From: an uncultured Bacteroidales bacterium
GTDB taxonomy: Bacteria > Bacteroidota > Bacteroidia > Bacteroidales > Bacteroidaceae
Reading direction: 5' to 3'
Assembly: GCA_902802815.1 (NCBI GenBank)
Contig: CADCNQ010000015.1
Location: 1-64,000 of the forward strand
DNA: 64,000 bases
In this document: positions 24,705 through 33,721 of the stretch, in pieces
Layout of the letters: every line of letters begins with the position of its first letter
How positions within the stretch are numbered: position 1 is the first letter of the stretch
Made by a program: the position numbers and the translations under genes
The notes under the pieces: generated by a model
Told to the model about the DNA's origin: nothing
What the model saw: the letters and a program-made list of their open reading frames with translations, nothing else
Database searches by the model: none

Positions 24705-25676
24705 TTGCACCACACTCTGCCCTACGGCCTTCAACACCTTCCGATCGATATTATCCGGTGTGTCGCTCAGCGTGTGCCATGTGTGGCCGAACGCGGAGGG
24801 ACCGTATTCATGGTAGGGTATGATGTCGATGCAGGGAATGCCTGCGCGGTTCACGTACAGATGGTCGTCCACCACACCTCCTCCGTCGCGCATGGGGAAA
24901 TAATGTCCGTAGCCTATCTGGCCGGCTATCTTCCACAGTCTGTCCACAAGAGGTTTTGCATATCTCACGCTGGCCTCCTCCATTGAGAATGTTGCGCCGT
25001 AGCCGCCCACCATATCGAAGAGTATGCCGTAGGCCGGTTTATCCTCCCGTCCCGCCATCTCCTTGCTCCACAGCTGACTGCCCAGGCACCATGTTTCTGC
25101 TCCCCCGCCGTCCTCTGCCCAATCCGGGGTGCCCATATCCTCTGCATCGAAGCACACGAAATCTATACCGTAAGACAGTGCCGAATCCGCTTCGTGCAGC
25201 AGACGCGCTATCTCCAGCATCACAGCCACACCGCTGGCTCCGTCGTTGGCGGCAGGCACGGGTATGTGGTGATTCCCTTCGTCTTCGTCGTTGTCTGCCC
25301 AGGGGCGGCTGTCCCAGTGGGCGCACAGGAGCACGCGCCGCTTTTCCTCCGGGTTGTAGCGGGCCGTTATGTTGCGGGCATTCAGGGGAGTTCCGTCCCA
25401 CAGGGTCACTTTCCCGCGCTGTTCCTCCACGATGCACCCCATGCGTCCGAATTCCCGGCACAGCCAGTCGCCGCACAGTCTCCATGCTTCGCTCCCGGTC
25501 ACGCGGGGACCGAAGGCACATTGCTTTTCTATCCAGAGGAATGCGCTGTCCTCCGAAAATTCCGGACAGGGCTGCAGCGCGATGGTGTCCGTCTCCTGCG
25601 ATGAGGTCTTTGTTTTTTCTCCGCAGGCAGACAGCAGACCTGCCGCAACAAGTAATATAATGAGTGTTTTCTTCAT
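24684..25676 (-). CDS. M28-family lipoprotein, glutaminyl-cyclase-like
   Basis: 330 residues with lipobox LLSAC. The metal-binding set is complete: HWDSRPWAD, ANDGASGVAV, FDAEDMG, DDHLYVN and HTWHTLSDT. The RPWAD and DDH contexts fit the glutaminyl-peptide cyclotransferase branch of M28 better than aminopeptidases. In Bacteroidetes this enzyme converts N-terminal Gln to pyroglutamate on exported proteins after signal peptidase cleavage, in the periplasm. It overlaps the peptidase fusion gene by 4 bp upstream. An aminopeptidase role is the main alternative. Confidence 0.83.
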   Translation of the reverse strand: MKKTLIILLVAAGLLSACGEKTKTSSQETDTIALQPCPEFSEDSAFLWIEKQCAFGPRVTGSEAWRLCGDWLCREFGRMGCIVEEQRGKVTLWDGTPLNARNITARYNPEEKRRVLLCAHWDSRPWADNDEDEGNHHIPVPAANDGASGVAVMLEIARLLHEADSALSYGIDFVCFDAEDMGTPDWAEDGGGAETWCLGSQLWSKEMAGREDKPAYGILFDMVGGYGATFSMEEASVRYAKPLVDRLWKIAGQIGYGHYFPMRDGGGVVDDHLYVNRAGIPCIDIIPYHEYGPSAFGHTWHTLSDTPDNIDRKVLKAVGQSVVQLLYNNK

Positions 25677-27397
25677 TTTGCTCCGTTCTGTACTTCACGC
25701 ATCACACGCAGGAAATTCCTGCCCCACAGCAGTTGCAGGTCCGCTTCGCTGTAGCGCTCGCGCAGCAGCCGGCATGTGAAATTGATGATGTCCGAGGCGG
25801 ATGCTATTCCCGGCACCCCGCCGTCGCCGTCGAAGTCTGTGCCCACTCCCACGTGTTCCACGCCCATCACCTTCACCATGTGGTTGAGATGCGCCACAGC
25901 GTCTTCTATCGTGGCCTGTCCGTCTTCACGGAGGAATCCCCCGTAGAATGTCACCTGGGCCACACCGCCCCGCTGTGCCAGCGCCCGCATCTGTTCGTCT
26001 GTGAGATTGCGGGGATGATTGCACAGGGCTCTTGCACTGCTGTGGGAGCAGACGATGGGCAGTTCCGATATCTCCAGTGCATCGTAGAATGAGCGCTCGT
26101 GGGCGTGACTCATATCCACCATCATGCCCAGACGGTTCATCTCCCTGATGACATCGCGTCCGAAGGCGCTCACACCTCCGTGGAGATGTGTCTCGGCACC
26201 CTTGAGGCGCGCTGAGTCGCAGATGTCGTTGTCGCCGTTGTGGCAGAGCGTCATATACACGATGCCCTGCTCCCTGAAGTGCTTGATAAGGCTCAGGTCG
26301 CGACCTATAGCATATCCGTTTTCTATACCCGTCATGATGGCCTTCCTGCCGCTTTCCTTGATTCTGTATAGGTCGTCGGGGGTCTTTGCTATCGCCACTC
26401 TGCCGGCATTGCCACGCACCATGGTGCGGATGCTTTCGAGAATATCGTCGGCCTGCCTTCCTGCCTGTGCTCTCGCCTCATCGGTGAGGTCGCCCTGGGG
26501 CAGATATGCCACCATTATGGATGCGTCCAGCCGGCCTTCCTCCATTTTCACTACATCCACCAGAGCTTTCTCGCTCCTGTGGGCAAACTCGCTCACTCCC
26601 ACCATCGGTGTGTCGCAATGGGAATCCAGTGTGAGGTGCTTCGCGTGGAATGCCTTTGCCGCCTTGAACTCCGCCGCTCTTTCCACCAACCAGGTGAACA
26701 GCGCGCGGTGCTTCTCTCCCTCTTCTCCTGATGCGAGACACTCGGGATGCCACTGCACTCCCATGATGCTCTTGCACTCTGCCGATTCCACGGCTTCCAC
26801 CACACCGTCGCTGCTTCTTGCCACCACTCGGAGGCGCTTTCCGCAGTCCCTGACGGCCTGATGGTGAAAACTGTTCACAGCCACCGTTCCGTGCTTTCCC
26901 ATGATGCTCTCCAGAAGACTTCCTTCCGCAATCTTCACCTCGTGGGTGGGTACATCGCGTGCCTCCTCCTGACTGTGGTGCAGCAGCGCGCTTGTTGTCT
27001 CCACACCGTCCCCGGCTTTGTATTGCGAGGGCAGATCTTGATAAAGCGTACCGCCCAGTGCGATGGCTATCATCTGCTCACCGCGACAGATACCGAGCAT
27101 GGGCACCTGCCTGTGCTCCGCCTCGCGGATGAGGTCCAGTTCCAGGATATCGCGGTCGATGCATATGCCCGACAGGTTGGGAGCGGGTTCCTCGCCCAGC
27201 AATACGGGGTCGATGTCTCCTCCTCCGCTGAGCAGTATGCCGTCCAGCAGCGACAACGTCTGCATCAGCGCTTCACGCTGCTGATAGGGCGGTATGATGA
27301 GAGGCACACCGCCAGCCTTCAGCACGCAGTCGTAGTATGCCTTCGCCAGCTGGCTTCCCTTCTCGCCGAAGTTGCTCGTGATTCCGATTACAGGCAT
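25673..27397 (-). CDS. Fusion of C26 gamma-glutamyl hydrolase and M19 membrane dipeptidase
   Basis: 574 residues in two complete halves. Residues 1 to about 240 are a class I glutamine-amidotransferase-like C26 peptidase (nucleophile in GICRGEQM, GVQWHPE near the end) of the PuuD type. Residues about 250-574 are an M19 renal-dipeptidase domain with LDSHCDTP, CHNGDND, HSSARALCNHPRNL and GVGTDFDGDGG metal-site motifs. No signal peptide is seen, so both act in the cytoplasm. A natural pathway is cleavage of gamma-glutamyl peptides followed by dipeptide hydrolysis. It overlaps lrp by 1 bp and the M28 gene by 4 bp. Confidence 0.9.
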   Translation of the reverse strand: MPVIGITSNFGEKGSQLAKAYYDCVLKAGGVPLIIPPYQQREALMQTLSLLDGILLSGGGDIDPVLLGEEPAPNLSGICIDRDILELDLIREAEHRQVPMLGICRGEQMIAIALGGTLYQDLPSQYKAGDGVETTSALLHHSQEEARDVPTHEVKIAEGSLLESIMGKHGTVAVNSFHHQAVRDCGKRLRVVARSSDGVVEAVESAECKSIMGVQWHPECLASGEEGEKHRALFTWLVERAAEFKAAKAFHAKHLTLDSHCDTPMVGVSEFAHRSEKALVDVVKMEEGRLDASIMVAYLPQGDLTDEARAQAGRQADDILESIRTMVRGNAGRVAIAKTPDDLYRIKESGRKAIMTGIENGYAIGRDLSLIKHFREQGIVYMTLCHNGDNDICDSARLKGAETHLHGGVSAFGRDVIREMNRLGMMVDMSHAHERSFYDALEISELPIVCSHSSARALCNHPRNLTDEQMRALAQRGGVAQVTFYGGFLREDGQATIEDAVAHLNHMVKVMGVEHVGVGTDFDGDGGVPGIASASDIINFTCRLLRERYSEADLQLLWGRNFLRVMREVQNGAK

Positions 27398-27912
27398 CAG
27401 TCCTCAATGGTTTTCCAGTCTTCCTCCATCTCGGGGGCTTTCTCCGCGCGGGGCTGACCGATGGGCAGTTCCTTTTTGATGCTCTGTCTGAGCGATATCA
27501 GCGTCTCTGTGGACACCACGCCGTCTATCTCCTGCAGGCGGTCGTTGAGCAGTTCCATGAGATGTGCGTTGTCGCGGGCATAGAGTTTCACCAGCATGGT
27601 GTAGGGACCAGTGGTGAAATGACACTCCACCACCTCACTTATCTTCGTCAGTTCCTGCACCACCGACTTGTACATCGACCCTTTCTCGAGCGTGATGCCG
27701 ACGTAGGTGCATGTGTTGTAACCGAGGCTCACAGGATTCACATGGTATCCGCTACCCACTATCACACCCATGTCGATGAGGCGCTGCACGCGCTGATGCA
27801 CAGCTGCTCGGGAGACGCCGCACTCTGCAGCCACATCCTTGAACGGGATGCGTGCGTTGTTTGAGATAATCTCCAGGATTTTCTTGTCTAAGGAATCTAT
27901 TTTATCTGCCAT
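27397..27912 (-). CDS. Lrp/AsnC-family regulator
   Basis: 171 residues. N-terminal AsnC helix-turn-helix (DSLDKKILEIISNNARIPF, VAAECGVSRAAVHQRVQRL) and C-terminal RAM ligand-binding domain (VVECHFTTGPYTMLVKLYA). A short charged tail extends past the usual end. First gene of the seven-gene run to GH3 and read from TACCTTTG at 27932-27939. It probably senses an amino acid and may control the peptidase genes it is joined to. Confidence 0.9.
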   Translation of the reverse strand: MADKIDSLDKKILEIISNNARIPFKDVAAECGVSRAAVHQRVQRLIDMGVIVGSGYHVNPVSLGYNTCTYVGITLEKGSMYKSVVQELTKISEVVECHFTTGPYTMLVKLYARDNAHLMELLNDRLQEIDGVVSTETLISLRQSIKKELPIGQPRAEKAPEMEEDWKTIED

Positions 27913-27931
27913 AATATAACATTTTGATAGG

Positions 27932-27939
27932 CAAAGGTA
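27932..27939 (-). promoter_or_regulatory. -7 promoter element TACCTTTG (minus) for lrp
   Basis: Exact TAnnTTTG match 19 bp before the start at 27912; divergent from the rlmH promoter. Confidence 0.65.
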
Positions 27940-27949
27940 CGAAAAATAG

Positions 27950-27977
27950 TTGAAAGTTGAGAGTTGAGAGTTGAGAC
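27950..27977. repeat. TTGAGAG 7-bp words
   Basis: TTGAAAG, TTGAGAG, TTGAGAG, TTGAGAC in one phase between the divergent lrp and rlmH promoters. Confidence 0.75.
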
Positions 27978-28044
27978 TTTTCTTTTTATTGACATTTTTC
28001 TTTCATTTTTCCATGTTCTTGCTTCTTCGGTATATCTTTTTTCG

Positions 28045-28052
28045 TACTTTTG
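28045..28052 (+). promoter_or_regulatory. -7 promoter element TACTTTTG immediately before rlmH
   Basis: Exact TAnnTTTG match ending only 5 bp before the ATG at 28058, which would place the transcript start at or near the A of ATG. Confidence 0.5.
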
Positions 28053-28057
28053 TGCTC

Positions 28058-28531
28058 ATGAAGACAGTTCTCCTTGTTGTCGGCAAGACCACAAATCCGC
28101 ATTTCGTTTCCTCAATAGAGGAATATTGCCAGCGTCTTGCCCACTATACCAACTTCGAAATCGATGTGATACCGGAGTTGCGGCAGACGCGCGCCCTTTC
28201 CGTCTCCCAGCAGAAAGAACAGGAGGGCTCTCTCATCCTCAGTCGCATTCAGGCGGGCGACCGTGTCATCTTGCTCGACGAGCACGGCGTGGAGCGCCGC
28301 AGCGTGGATTTTGCCTCGTGGCTGGAAAAACGTCTGGCTTCCGGTGCCCGTCGTCTGCTTTTTGTTGTGGGAGGTCCTTACGGCTTTTCTGAATCGGTAT
28401 ACGCCCGTGCCGATGAGAAGATTTCGCTCTCGCAGATGACGCTGTCGCATCAGATGATACGCCTGCTGTTTGTTGAGCAGCTCTACCGCGCCTTCACCAT
28501 CCTCCACAATGAGCCCTACCACCACGAGTAG
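28058..28531 (+). CDS. rlmH: 23S rRNA pseudouridine-1915 N3-methyltransferase
   Basis: 157 residues from the ATG at 28058 (MKTVLLVVGKTTNPHF), the standard RlmH start; an upstream ATG at 27971 would run through the promoter region. Family features are FVVGGPYGFSESVYARADEKISLSQMTLSHQMIRLLFVEQLYRA (shown here only as landmark ends: FVVGGPYGF and EQLYRAFTI), which form the SPOUT knot that binds S-adenosylmethionine. It methylates the pseudouridine in helix 69 of the ribosome. The short gap to the -7 box suggests a leaderless mRNA. A lipoprotein gene follows after 42 bp. Confidence 0.93.
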   Translation: MKTVLLVVGKTTNPHFVSSIEEYCQRLAHYTNFEIDVIPELRQTRALSVSQQKEQEGSLILSRIQAGDRVILLDEHGVERRSVDFASWLEKRLASGARRLLFVVGGPYGFSESVYARADEKISLSQMTLSHQMIRLLFVEQLYRAFTILHNEPYHHE

Positions 28532-28573
28532 CATTCGACTGTCAAACGTTAAAAGAAAAACTGCACAAACAAG

Positions 28574-29368
28574 ATGAAAAAAATATCCACTGTCTCTTTT
28601 GCCATAGCATTGTTGTCTGTTGTTCTGGCGGTGGCAGGATGCAAGCCTGCCGGTGTTGACACAAAGCAGATGTCCGGTACGATGGATGCCCCAATACCCT
28701 CGGATATGATGCCCGACAGTGTTCAGCAGGCATTGGCCAGGGCATTTAAATACCATTGCCATGAGTTGCTCAGCGACACGGCAAACGACATCAGCGTATC
28801 AAGTATCGATGAAATAGACGAAACATCAACGGAGGGCTACGGCATCGAGGTGACGAAAGGTGCGATGTCAACCACCTTCCCCGATATCCGCAACACCCGC
28901 AACCCGCAGGCAGGCTACAATGCATCCACGGGCGACCTCTGGCTGACCAGTTCGGCGATGGAGGGTACGGGAGTTCGCGTGGAGTGGCTTTATCAGATTC
29001 GCTTCGGCGAGAACGGGTCGGCATATATAAAGACTGTTGTCAACCCCTACCGTGTGCAGCAGGAATTGCTACAGCGCTTGCGTTATACCATCGTGGGTGA
29101 TAGCGTCTCGTTTTACGATGGGGACAAACTGTTGGCGACAGCCGCCAACACCGTCAGGGATATGGGCGGTTTTGACGACGAACAGCCGTTGTGGATAGGC
29201 GAACAGCTGTACTATGATGTCAGCGGTGACGCACCGAGGCTCATCTTCATTCCGGGTGTGAAATTCACTACGGGTCTTGTGCTGACCTACGATGATATGC
29301 CTGAATTGTCCGCTCTCGTCATGATTGACGAAAACGGAAAGTTAACCATCCGTGAAATTGGTAGATAG
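28574..29368 (+). CDS. Lipoprotein of unknown function
   Basis: 264 residues. Lipoprotein signal with lipobox AVAGC; the mature protein is strand-rich (GYGIEVTKGAMSTTF, VEWLYQIRFGENGSAYI, RLIFIPGVKFTTGLVL) without a family I recognise. Probably anchored to the inner or outer membrane facing the periplasm. It follows rlmH by 42 bp and may share its transcript. Its stop codon lies inside a triple 11-bp repeat at 29361-29393. The remaining 29394-29474 holds no gene. Confidence 0.65.
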   Translation: MKKISTVSFAIALLSVVLAVAGCKPAGVDTKQMSGTMDAPIPSDMMPDSVQQALARAFKYHCHELLSDTANDISVSSIDEIDETSTEGYGIEVTKGAMSTTFPDIRNTRNPQAGYNASTGDLWLTSSAMEGTGVRVEWLYQIRFGENGSAYIKTVVNPYRVQQELLQRLRYTIVGDSVSFYDGDKLLATAANTVRDMGGFDDEQPLWIGEQLYYDVSGDAPRLIFIPGVKFTTGLVLTYDDMPELSALVMIDENGKLTIREIGR

Positions 29369-29393
29369 CTAGTAGATAGCTAGTAGGTAGGTC
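29361..29393. repeat. Three 11-bp units over the lipoprotein stop codon
   Basis: GTAGATAGCTA, GTAGATAGCTA, GTAGGTAGGTC in direct order; the TAG stop (29366-29368) is inside the first unit. Confidence 0.8.
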
Positions 29394-29474
29394 TAAGATA
29401 ACTCCTGCCACTTCAGTTCGCACGTATTTTGGGGAAATTTTTGAGCAGGCGAAACGTTTTCTTGATTGTTGTTT

Positions 29475-29760
29475 CAGAATATCCGGCAGAACTCCAGTTC
29501 ACCTCCAATTAATCTCATATCCATATCCAATTCATCTAACGGACAACCTCTAAGCAGCGACTGACCATCTCCCGTTGTTGTCCGCTTGTTGTTCAGTTGT
29601 TGTCCAGTTGTTGTCCAGTGTTTGACTGAACAACAACTGAATAAGAACAGCACAAGAACTGGACAACACTTAGAGGAACTTTAGAGGCAGACAAGAGGAA
29701 TGACAGAGAAAAATTGGAGAAGAATTAGAGAAGAATTAAAGAAGAATTAAAGAACAACTT
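29475..29760. repeat. Degenerate array of 26 units of exactly 11 bp
   Basis: Cutting 29475-29760 into 11-mers gives 26 units without any indel. Neighbours are most alike and the sequence drifts along the array: GCAGAACTCCA, GTTCACCTCCA near the start; GTTGTTGTCCA twice in the middle; GAGAAGAATTA twice near the end. A 12-bp inverted repeat (TTCAGTTGTTGT with ACAACAACTGAA) lies in the middle. The array runs to within 9 bp of the stop of the deacetylase gene on the other strand, and one more in-phase unit overlaps that gene's last codons. Confidence 0.85.
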
Positions 29761-29768
29761 GATGCCCT

Positions 29769-30401
29769 TTACAACAACTTGAAGGCGTAGCCCTCATCGC
29801 GAAGCCATTCGAGAGCGGGACGGAGCATAACCCTCAGTTTGTCGATGCTCTTGAGCGAGTCGTGGAAGGTGATGATGGAACCCGGACGGGTATAGCGCTT
29901 CACATTGTGCAGGACATCCTCCGCCGTGAGCAGCTTGGAATAGTCGCGCGTGACGAGATCCCACATCACCACCTTATAGCCCGAATAACGCAGGGTGCGA
30001 TACTGCACAAGACCCATGTAGCCGTGCGGCGGCCGGAAAAGGTCAACACTCCGGCGCGGCGTGAGCGTCTTGAAAAGACGGTCGCAACGATAGACGTTGG
30101 CAAGATATTTCCAAGAGAGCCAGCGTATGCCGCCGATGTGGTTGAAGGTGTGGTTGCCCACACGATGGCCGCGACGCAGCACATCGAGATACAGTTCGGG
30201 ATACTTGCGCACGTTGTCGCCCACCATGAAGAAGGTGGCCTTGATGCCCAGTTCGTCCAAGAGGTCGAGCACAAAGGGCGTCGCCTCGGGGATGGGCCCG
30301 TCGTCGAAGGTCAGATAAACCGCCCTGTCCGACGGGTCCATGCGCCAAAGGGCATGCGGATACAGCCAACGCAGAAAGCGTGCAGGTTGTTCGATGAACA
30401 T
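29769..30401 (-). CDS. Polysaccharide deacetylase (NodB domain)
   Basis: 210 residues. NodB-homology motifs are complete: TFDDGP (metal and base Asp), GNHTFNH (metal His), RPPHG, and TFHDS near the C-terminus. The domain fills nearly the whole protein; no clear signal peptide, though a hydrophobic N-terminal stretch (RFLRWLYPHALW) may anchor it. Likely substrate is peptidoglycan or another envelope N-acetyl sugar. Last gene of the eight-gene minus-strand run, overlapping the DUF2723 gene by 1 bp. Confidence 0.87.
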   Translation of the reverse strand: MFIEQPARFLRWLYPHALWRMDPSDRAVYLTFDDGPIPEATPFVLDLLDELGIKATFFMVGDNVRKYPELYLDVLRRGHRVGNHTFNHIGGIRWLSWKYLANVYRCDRLFKTLTPRRSVDLFRPPHGYMGLVQYRTLRYSGYKVVMWDLVTRDYSKLLTAEDVLHNVKRYTRPGSIITFHDSLKSIDKLRVMLRPALEWLRDEGYAFKLL

Positions 30402-33400
30402 CAGTAGAGACCCGGGAAGCGTGAGCTGTAAAGGTTGAACATCTCGTCAAACTCCTGTGTGCGTGAGGAGTGGGCACGCTCCATGATGTCGATGGCATTG
30501 TTCATATAGTAGAGAGCCACCATAATCTCATGGTTGGAAAGGCGCTGCATGTGAGGCGACATGTTGGCATACCAGCGGAGGTACTCTCCACAGGTGGTAG
30601 CTACCTTCTCGCAGATGTCTGAGGCCTTCTTGAAGTCGCCGCAGAATGTCCACACATTGGCAAGGTCGAGCGAACCGCTGTTATAGGAATGGGGCACGGT
30701 GGTCTCGGGGACGGCCTCTTCCGCCTTCTCCACCACCTTGCGCGCGCGTTCCATATCTCCTTCCTCTGCCAGTGCCATGGCGAGTGTGGCAAAGAGACGG
30801 CGGTGTGTCCAGCACATACGCATTACGGTCTCATCGAGATAGATGTCGGGATTGTCGATACCTCCGAAACGGAACTTCGTCATCAGATTCTCATACATGC
30901 GGTCCACGTCGATGGTGCGACCGGTCTCGTCAGTGTTCCAGGGGGTGATGCGGTTGGCCAGACCCTCCTGCACGAAATTACGGCCGAGATGTCCGAAATT
31001 GTCGCTTCCAACGGTGATAGCCACATAGAGAGGGCGCTCCCAGTTGCAGCGGGCCAGCATCTCGTACATCATCAGTTCACTCTTATAGACGGCACGCTTG
31101 CCCTGGAGCGAAATCACCATCTTGTCGGGGATGCTGTCGCCGGCCATCATCATGCCGCTGCGCTTGACGGCCTCCTTGTCTACGGTGAGCACCATGCTGT
31201 CGGTGGGGAACACCTGAAGGTCGGGATTGTCGCTGAGAATCCAGTGCTCCAGGATGTTTGACAGTTCGTAGGGGTCGTCGCCCAGCATTGTGTGCATCGC
31301 CACGGGGTCGGATTCGTAGTACTGTATTGCCTGCTCCAGGAGATTGGGGCGCACGGGAATGCCCTCGCGCGTACCGCTTACGTAATCGATACGCTTCCAC
31401 GAAATGGGTACGGAAGGCGAATTGTAGGCGGGGCGCTTCATCTGGTCGATATACCAGTCGGTCTGCAGATAGGAGAGGTTGCAGACGCGGGCATCGGTGC
31501 GGATGCCTTCCGTCTCCTGACAATACCACAGGGGGAAGGTGTCGTTGTCGCCGTTGGTGAAGATGACGGGATATCCCTTCTCCGGCAGCGACATGAGATA
31601 GTTCTGACCGAAATCACGGCAGGTGTAGCGGCCGGAGCGGTCGTGGTCGTCCCATGTTTGCGAAGCCATCTGTATGGGTACGAGTACGGCAAGACAGCTG
31701 ATGAGAGCAGCATAGCGCTCGTTCTTGAGAGGACGGGAGAGGAGTTCCTTGATACCTGCCACACCAAGACCGCACCAGATGGCGAAGGCATAGAACGAAC
31801 CGGCGTAGGCATAGTCGCGTTCGCGGGGCTGCATCGGTGTCTGGTTGAGGTATATCACGATGGCAAGGCCTGTCATGAAGAACAGGAAGAAGACCACCCA
31901 GAACTGCTTCACACCTTCGGGTACGAGGTCGGGATTCTTCTCGTCGCCCTTGCGGTATACCTGCCAGAAGAAACCGATGAGACCGAGAATAAGGGGCAGG
32001 CAGTAGAAGACGTTGTGTCCCTTGTTGGCCTTGAGGTCGGAGGGCATCAAAGACTGGTCGCCCAGGCGCAGGTTGTCGATGAAGGGAATGCCCGTGAGCC
32101 AGTTGCCGTGCTCGGGTTCGCCGTTGCCTTGAAGGTCGTTCTGACGACCGGCGAAGTTCCACATGAAGTAGCGCCAGTACATGAAGTTCAGCTGGTAGGA
32201 GATGAAGAAACGCAGATTTTCCCACTGCGTGGGCATCTTCACCGTGACGCGCTCTCCGCAGCGATCGGCAGACACGTTGTAGCCCTTCACACCGCCCAGC
32301 CAGTCCTCGTAGGCTTTGGCATGACGGTCGGAATACATGCGGGGGAAGAGCATGTTTTGTCCGTAAACATAGTCGATATTGTATCGCTGTATCTCGTAAC
32401 GGTCGGGTTCATCGGCTGACTTCTTCTCTTTGCGCTGGTAGACAGGGGCACCCATTGTGGAAACGGGAGTGCAGTAGTTGCCTTCGGGCTTGAGAAGCAC
32501 CTGCGAATTGTATGCCTGTCCGTAGAGCAGTGGACGGTCGCCGTACTGCTCACGGCCCAGATACTGCCCCAGGGTGAAGATGTCCTCGGGAGAGTTCTGG
32601 TCCATCGGTGTGTTGGCTGTGGAACGGATGACGATTACGGCATAGGACGAATAACCTATCATCAGCATCAGCATGCAGAGCAGCGAGGTGTTCATGACGC
32701 GTGTGGATACCCACATCTTGCCGTCCTTGCCGCGATGACGCAGCAGGACATAGAGCAAACCGAGCACGATGACACCGACGAAAACGCTTGTGATGCCGTA
32801 GCTGTAGAACGGTATGCCGAGCAGACCTACGGAAAGCAGATACGATATGTTCATGCGTATGCGGCTCTTCTCCTGGTGTGTCTCCCAGATAGCCCACAGA
32901 ATGACTGCGACGAGGAGGGCGATATAGACCACAAGACCGGTGTTGAAGGGGAAGTTGAGAGTGTTGACAAACAGCAGTTCGAACCAGCCGCCCACCTTAA
33001 CGATGCCGGGCACGACACCATAGAGCACAGCTGCCACGAGGAGGAAGCTCACAAAGAGGGCGATGAGGCTTCCCTTGAGTGTTGCCACCGGGGTCTTCTT
33101 GTAGTAGAAGATGAGTACCAAAGCGGGCAGACAGAGCAGGTTGAGCAGGTGAACACCGATGGAGAGACCCGTCAGGTATGCGATGAGGATGAGATAGCGG
33201 TCGGAACCGGGCTCATCGGCATGGTCTTCCCACTTGAGCATCAGCCAGAACACAATCGCCGTAAACAGCGAGGAATATGCATACACCTCACCCTCGACAG
33301 CAGAATACCAGAACGTGTCGGAGAAGCAGTATATCAGTGCACCCGTGAGCGCAGAGGCCTCAATGGTGATGCACTGCGTGAGGGTCTTCACCTGACCGTC

Positions 33401-33721
33401 TTCGCCCACCAGTTTGCGCGCAAGATGGCTGATGCTCCAGAACAGGAACAATATGCAGAGCGCAGAGAACAGGGCACTCATGATATTGACCATGTAAGCC
33501 ACCTGGGTGGGGTCGTTGACAAACTGTGTGAACAGGTTTGCCGTGAGCATGAAGAACGGTGCCCCTGGCGGGTGGCCCACTTCCAGTTTAAAGGCTGTAG
33601 TGATAAACTCGGGGCAGTCCCAGAAACTTGCCGTAGGCTCCACCGTCGTGCAGTAGGTGAAAGCGGCAACGGCAAATGTCAGCCACCCCATGAGTGTGTC
33701 GATGAGTTTGAAGTTTTTCAT
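30401..33721 (-). CDS. DUF2723 membrane glycosyltransferase-like protein
   Basis: 1106 residues. The first 30 residues (EPTASFWDCPEFITTAFKLE region with an acidic pair, then GHPPGAPFFML) match the DUF2723 family, which is related to eukaryotic TMEM260 O-mannosyltransferase. About 12 transmembrane segments fill residues 1-650; the C-terminal 450 residues form a soluble, probably periplasmic part with a helical-repeat end. GT-C fold enzymes use lipid-linked sugar and have an acidic residue in the first loop, as here. Bacteroidetes glycosylate many exported proteins on Ser/Thr, so a protein O-mannosyltransferase is a reasonable hypothesis. Overlaps the neighbours by 1 and 4 bp. Confidence 0.82.
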   Translation of the reverse strand: MKNFKLIDTLMGWLTFAVAAFTYCTTVEPTASFWDCPEFITTAFKLEVGHPPGAPFFMLTANLFTQFVNDPTQVAYMVNIMSALFSALCILFLFWSISHLARKLVGEDGQVKTLTQCITIEASALTGALIYCFSDTFWYSAVEGEVYAYSSLFTAIVFWLMLKWEDHADEPGSDRYLILIAYLTGLSIGVHLLNLLCLPALVLIFYYKKTPVATLKGSLIALFVSFLLVAAVLYGVVPGIVKVGGWFELLFVNTLNFPFNTGLVVYIALLVAVILWAIWETHQEKSRIRMNISYLLSVGLLGIPFYSYGITSVFVGVIVLGLLYVLLRHRGKDGKMWVSTRVMNTSLLCMLMLMIGYSSYAVIVIRSTANTPMDQNSPEDIFTLGQYLGREQYGDRPLLYGQAYNSQVLLKPEGNYCTPVSTMGAPVYQRKEKKSADEPDRYEIQRYNIDYVYGQNMLFPRMYSDRHAKAYEDWLGGVKGYNVSADRCGERVTVKMPTQWENLRFFISYQLNFMYWRYFMWNFAGRQNDLQGNGEPEHGNWLTGIPFIDNLRLGDQSLMPSDLKANKGHNVFYCLPLILGLIGFFWQVYRKGDEKNPDLVPEGVKQFWVVFFLFFMTGLAIVIYLNQTPMQPRERDYAYAGSFYAFAIWCGLGVAGIKELLSRPLKNERYAALISCLAVLVPIQMASQTWDDHDRSGRYTCRDFGQNYLMSLPEKGYPVIFTNGDNDTFPLWYCQETEGIRTDARVCNLSYLQTDWYIDQMKRPAYNSPSVPISWKRIDYVSGTREGIPVRPNLLEQAIQYYESDPVAMHTMLGDDPYELSNILEHWILSDNPDLQVFPTDSMVLTVDKEAVKRSGMMMAGDSIPDKMVISLQGKRAVYKSELMMYEMLARCNWERPLYVAITVGSDNFGHLGRNFVQEGLANRITPWNTDETGRTIDVDRMYENLMTKFRFGGIDNPDIYLDETVMRMCWTHRRLFATLAMALAEEGDMERARKVVEKAEEAVPETTVPHSYNSGSLDLANVWTFCGDFKKASDICEKVATTCGEYLRWYANMSPHMQRLSNHEIMVALYYMNNAIDIMERAHSSRTQEFDEMFNLYSSRFPGLY

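Noticed and set aside
29475..29760. Possible CRISPR array
   Set aside because: There is no constant repeat with unique spacers; units of 11 bp follow one another directly and drift. No cas gene is near. The same applies to 47175-47427.
30689..32419. Long plus-strand frames within the DUF2723 gene
   Set aside because: High-GC antisense shadows of a gene with clear family features.
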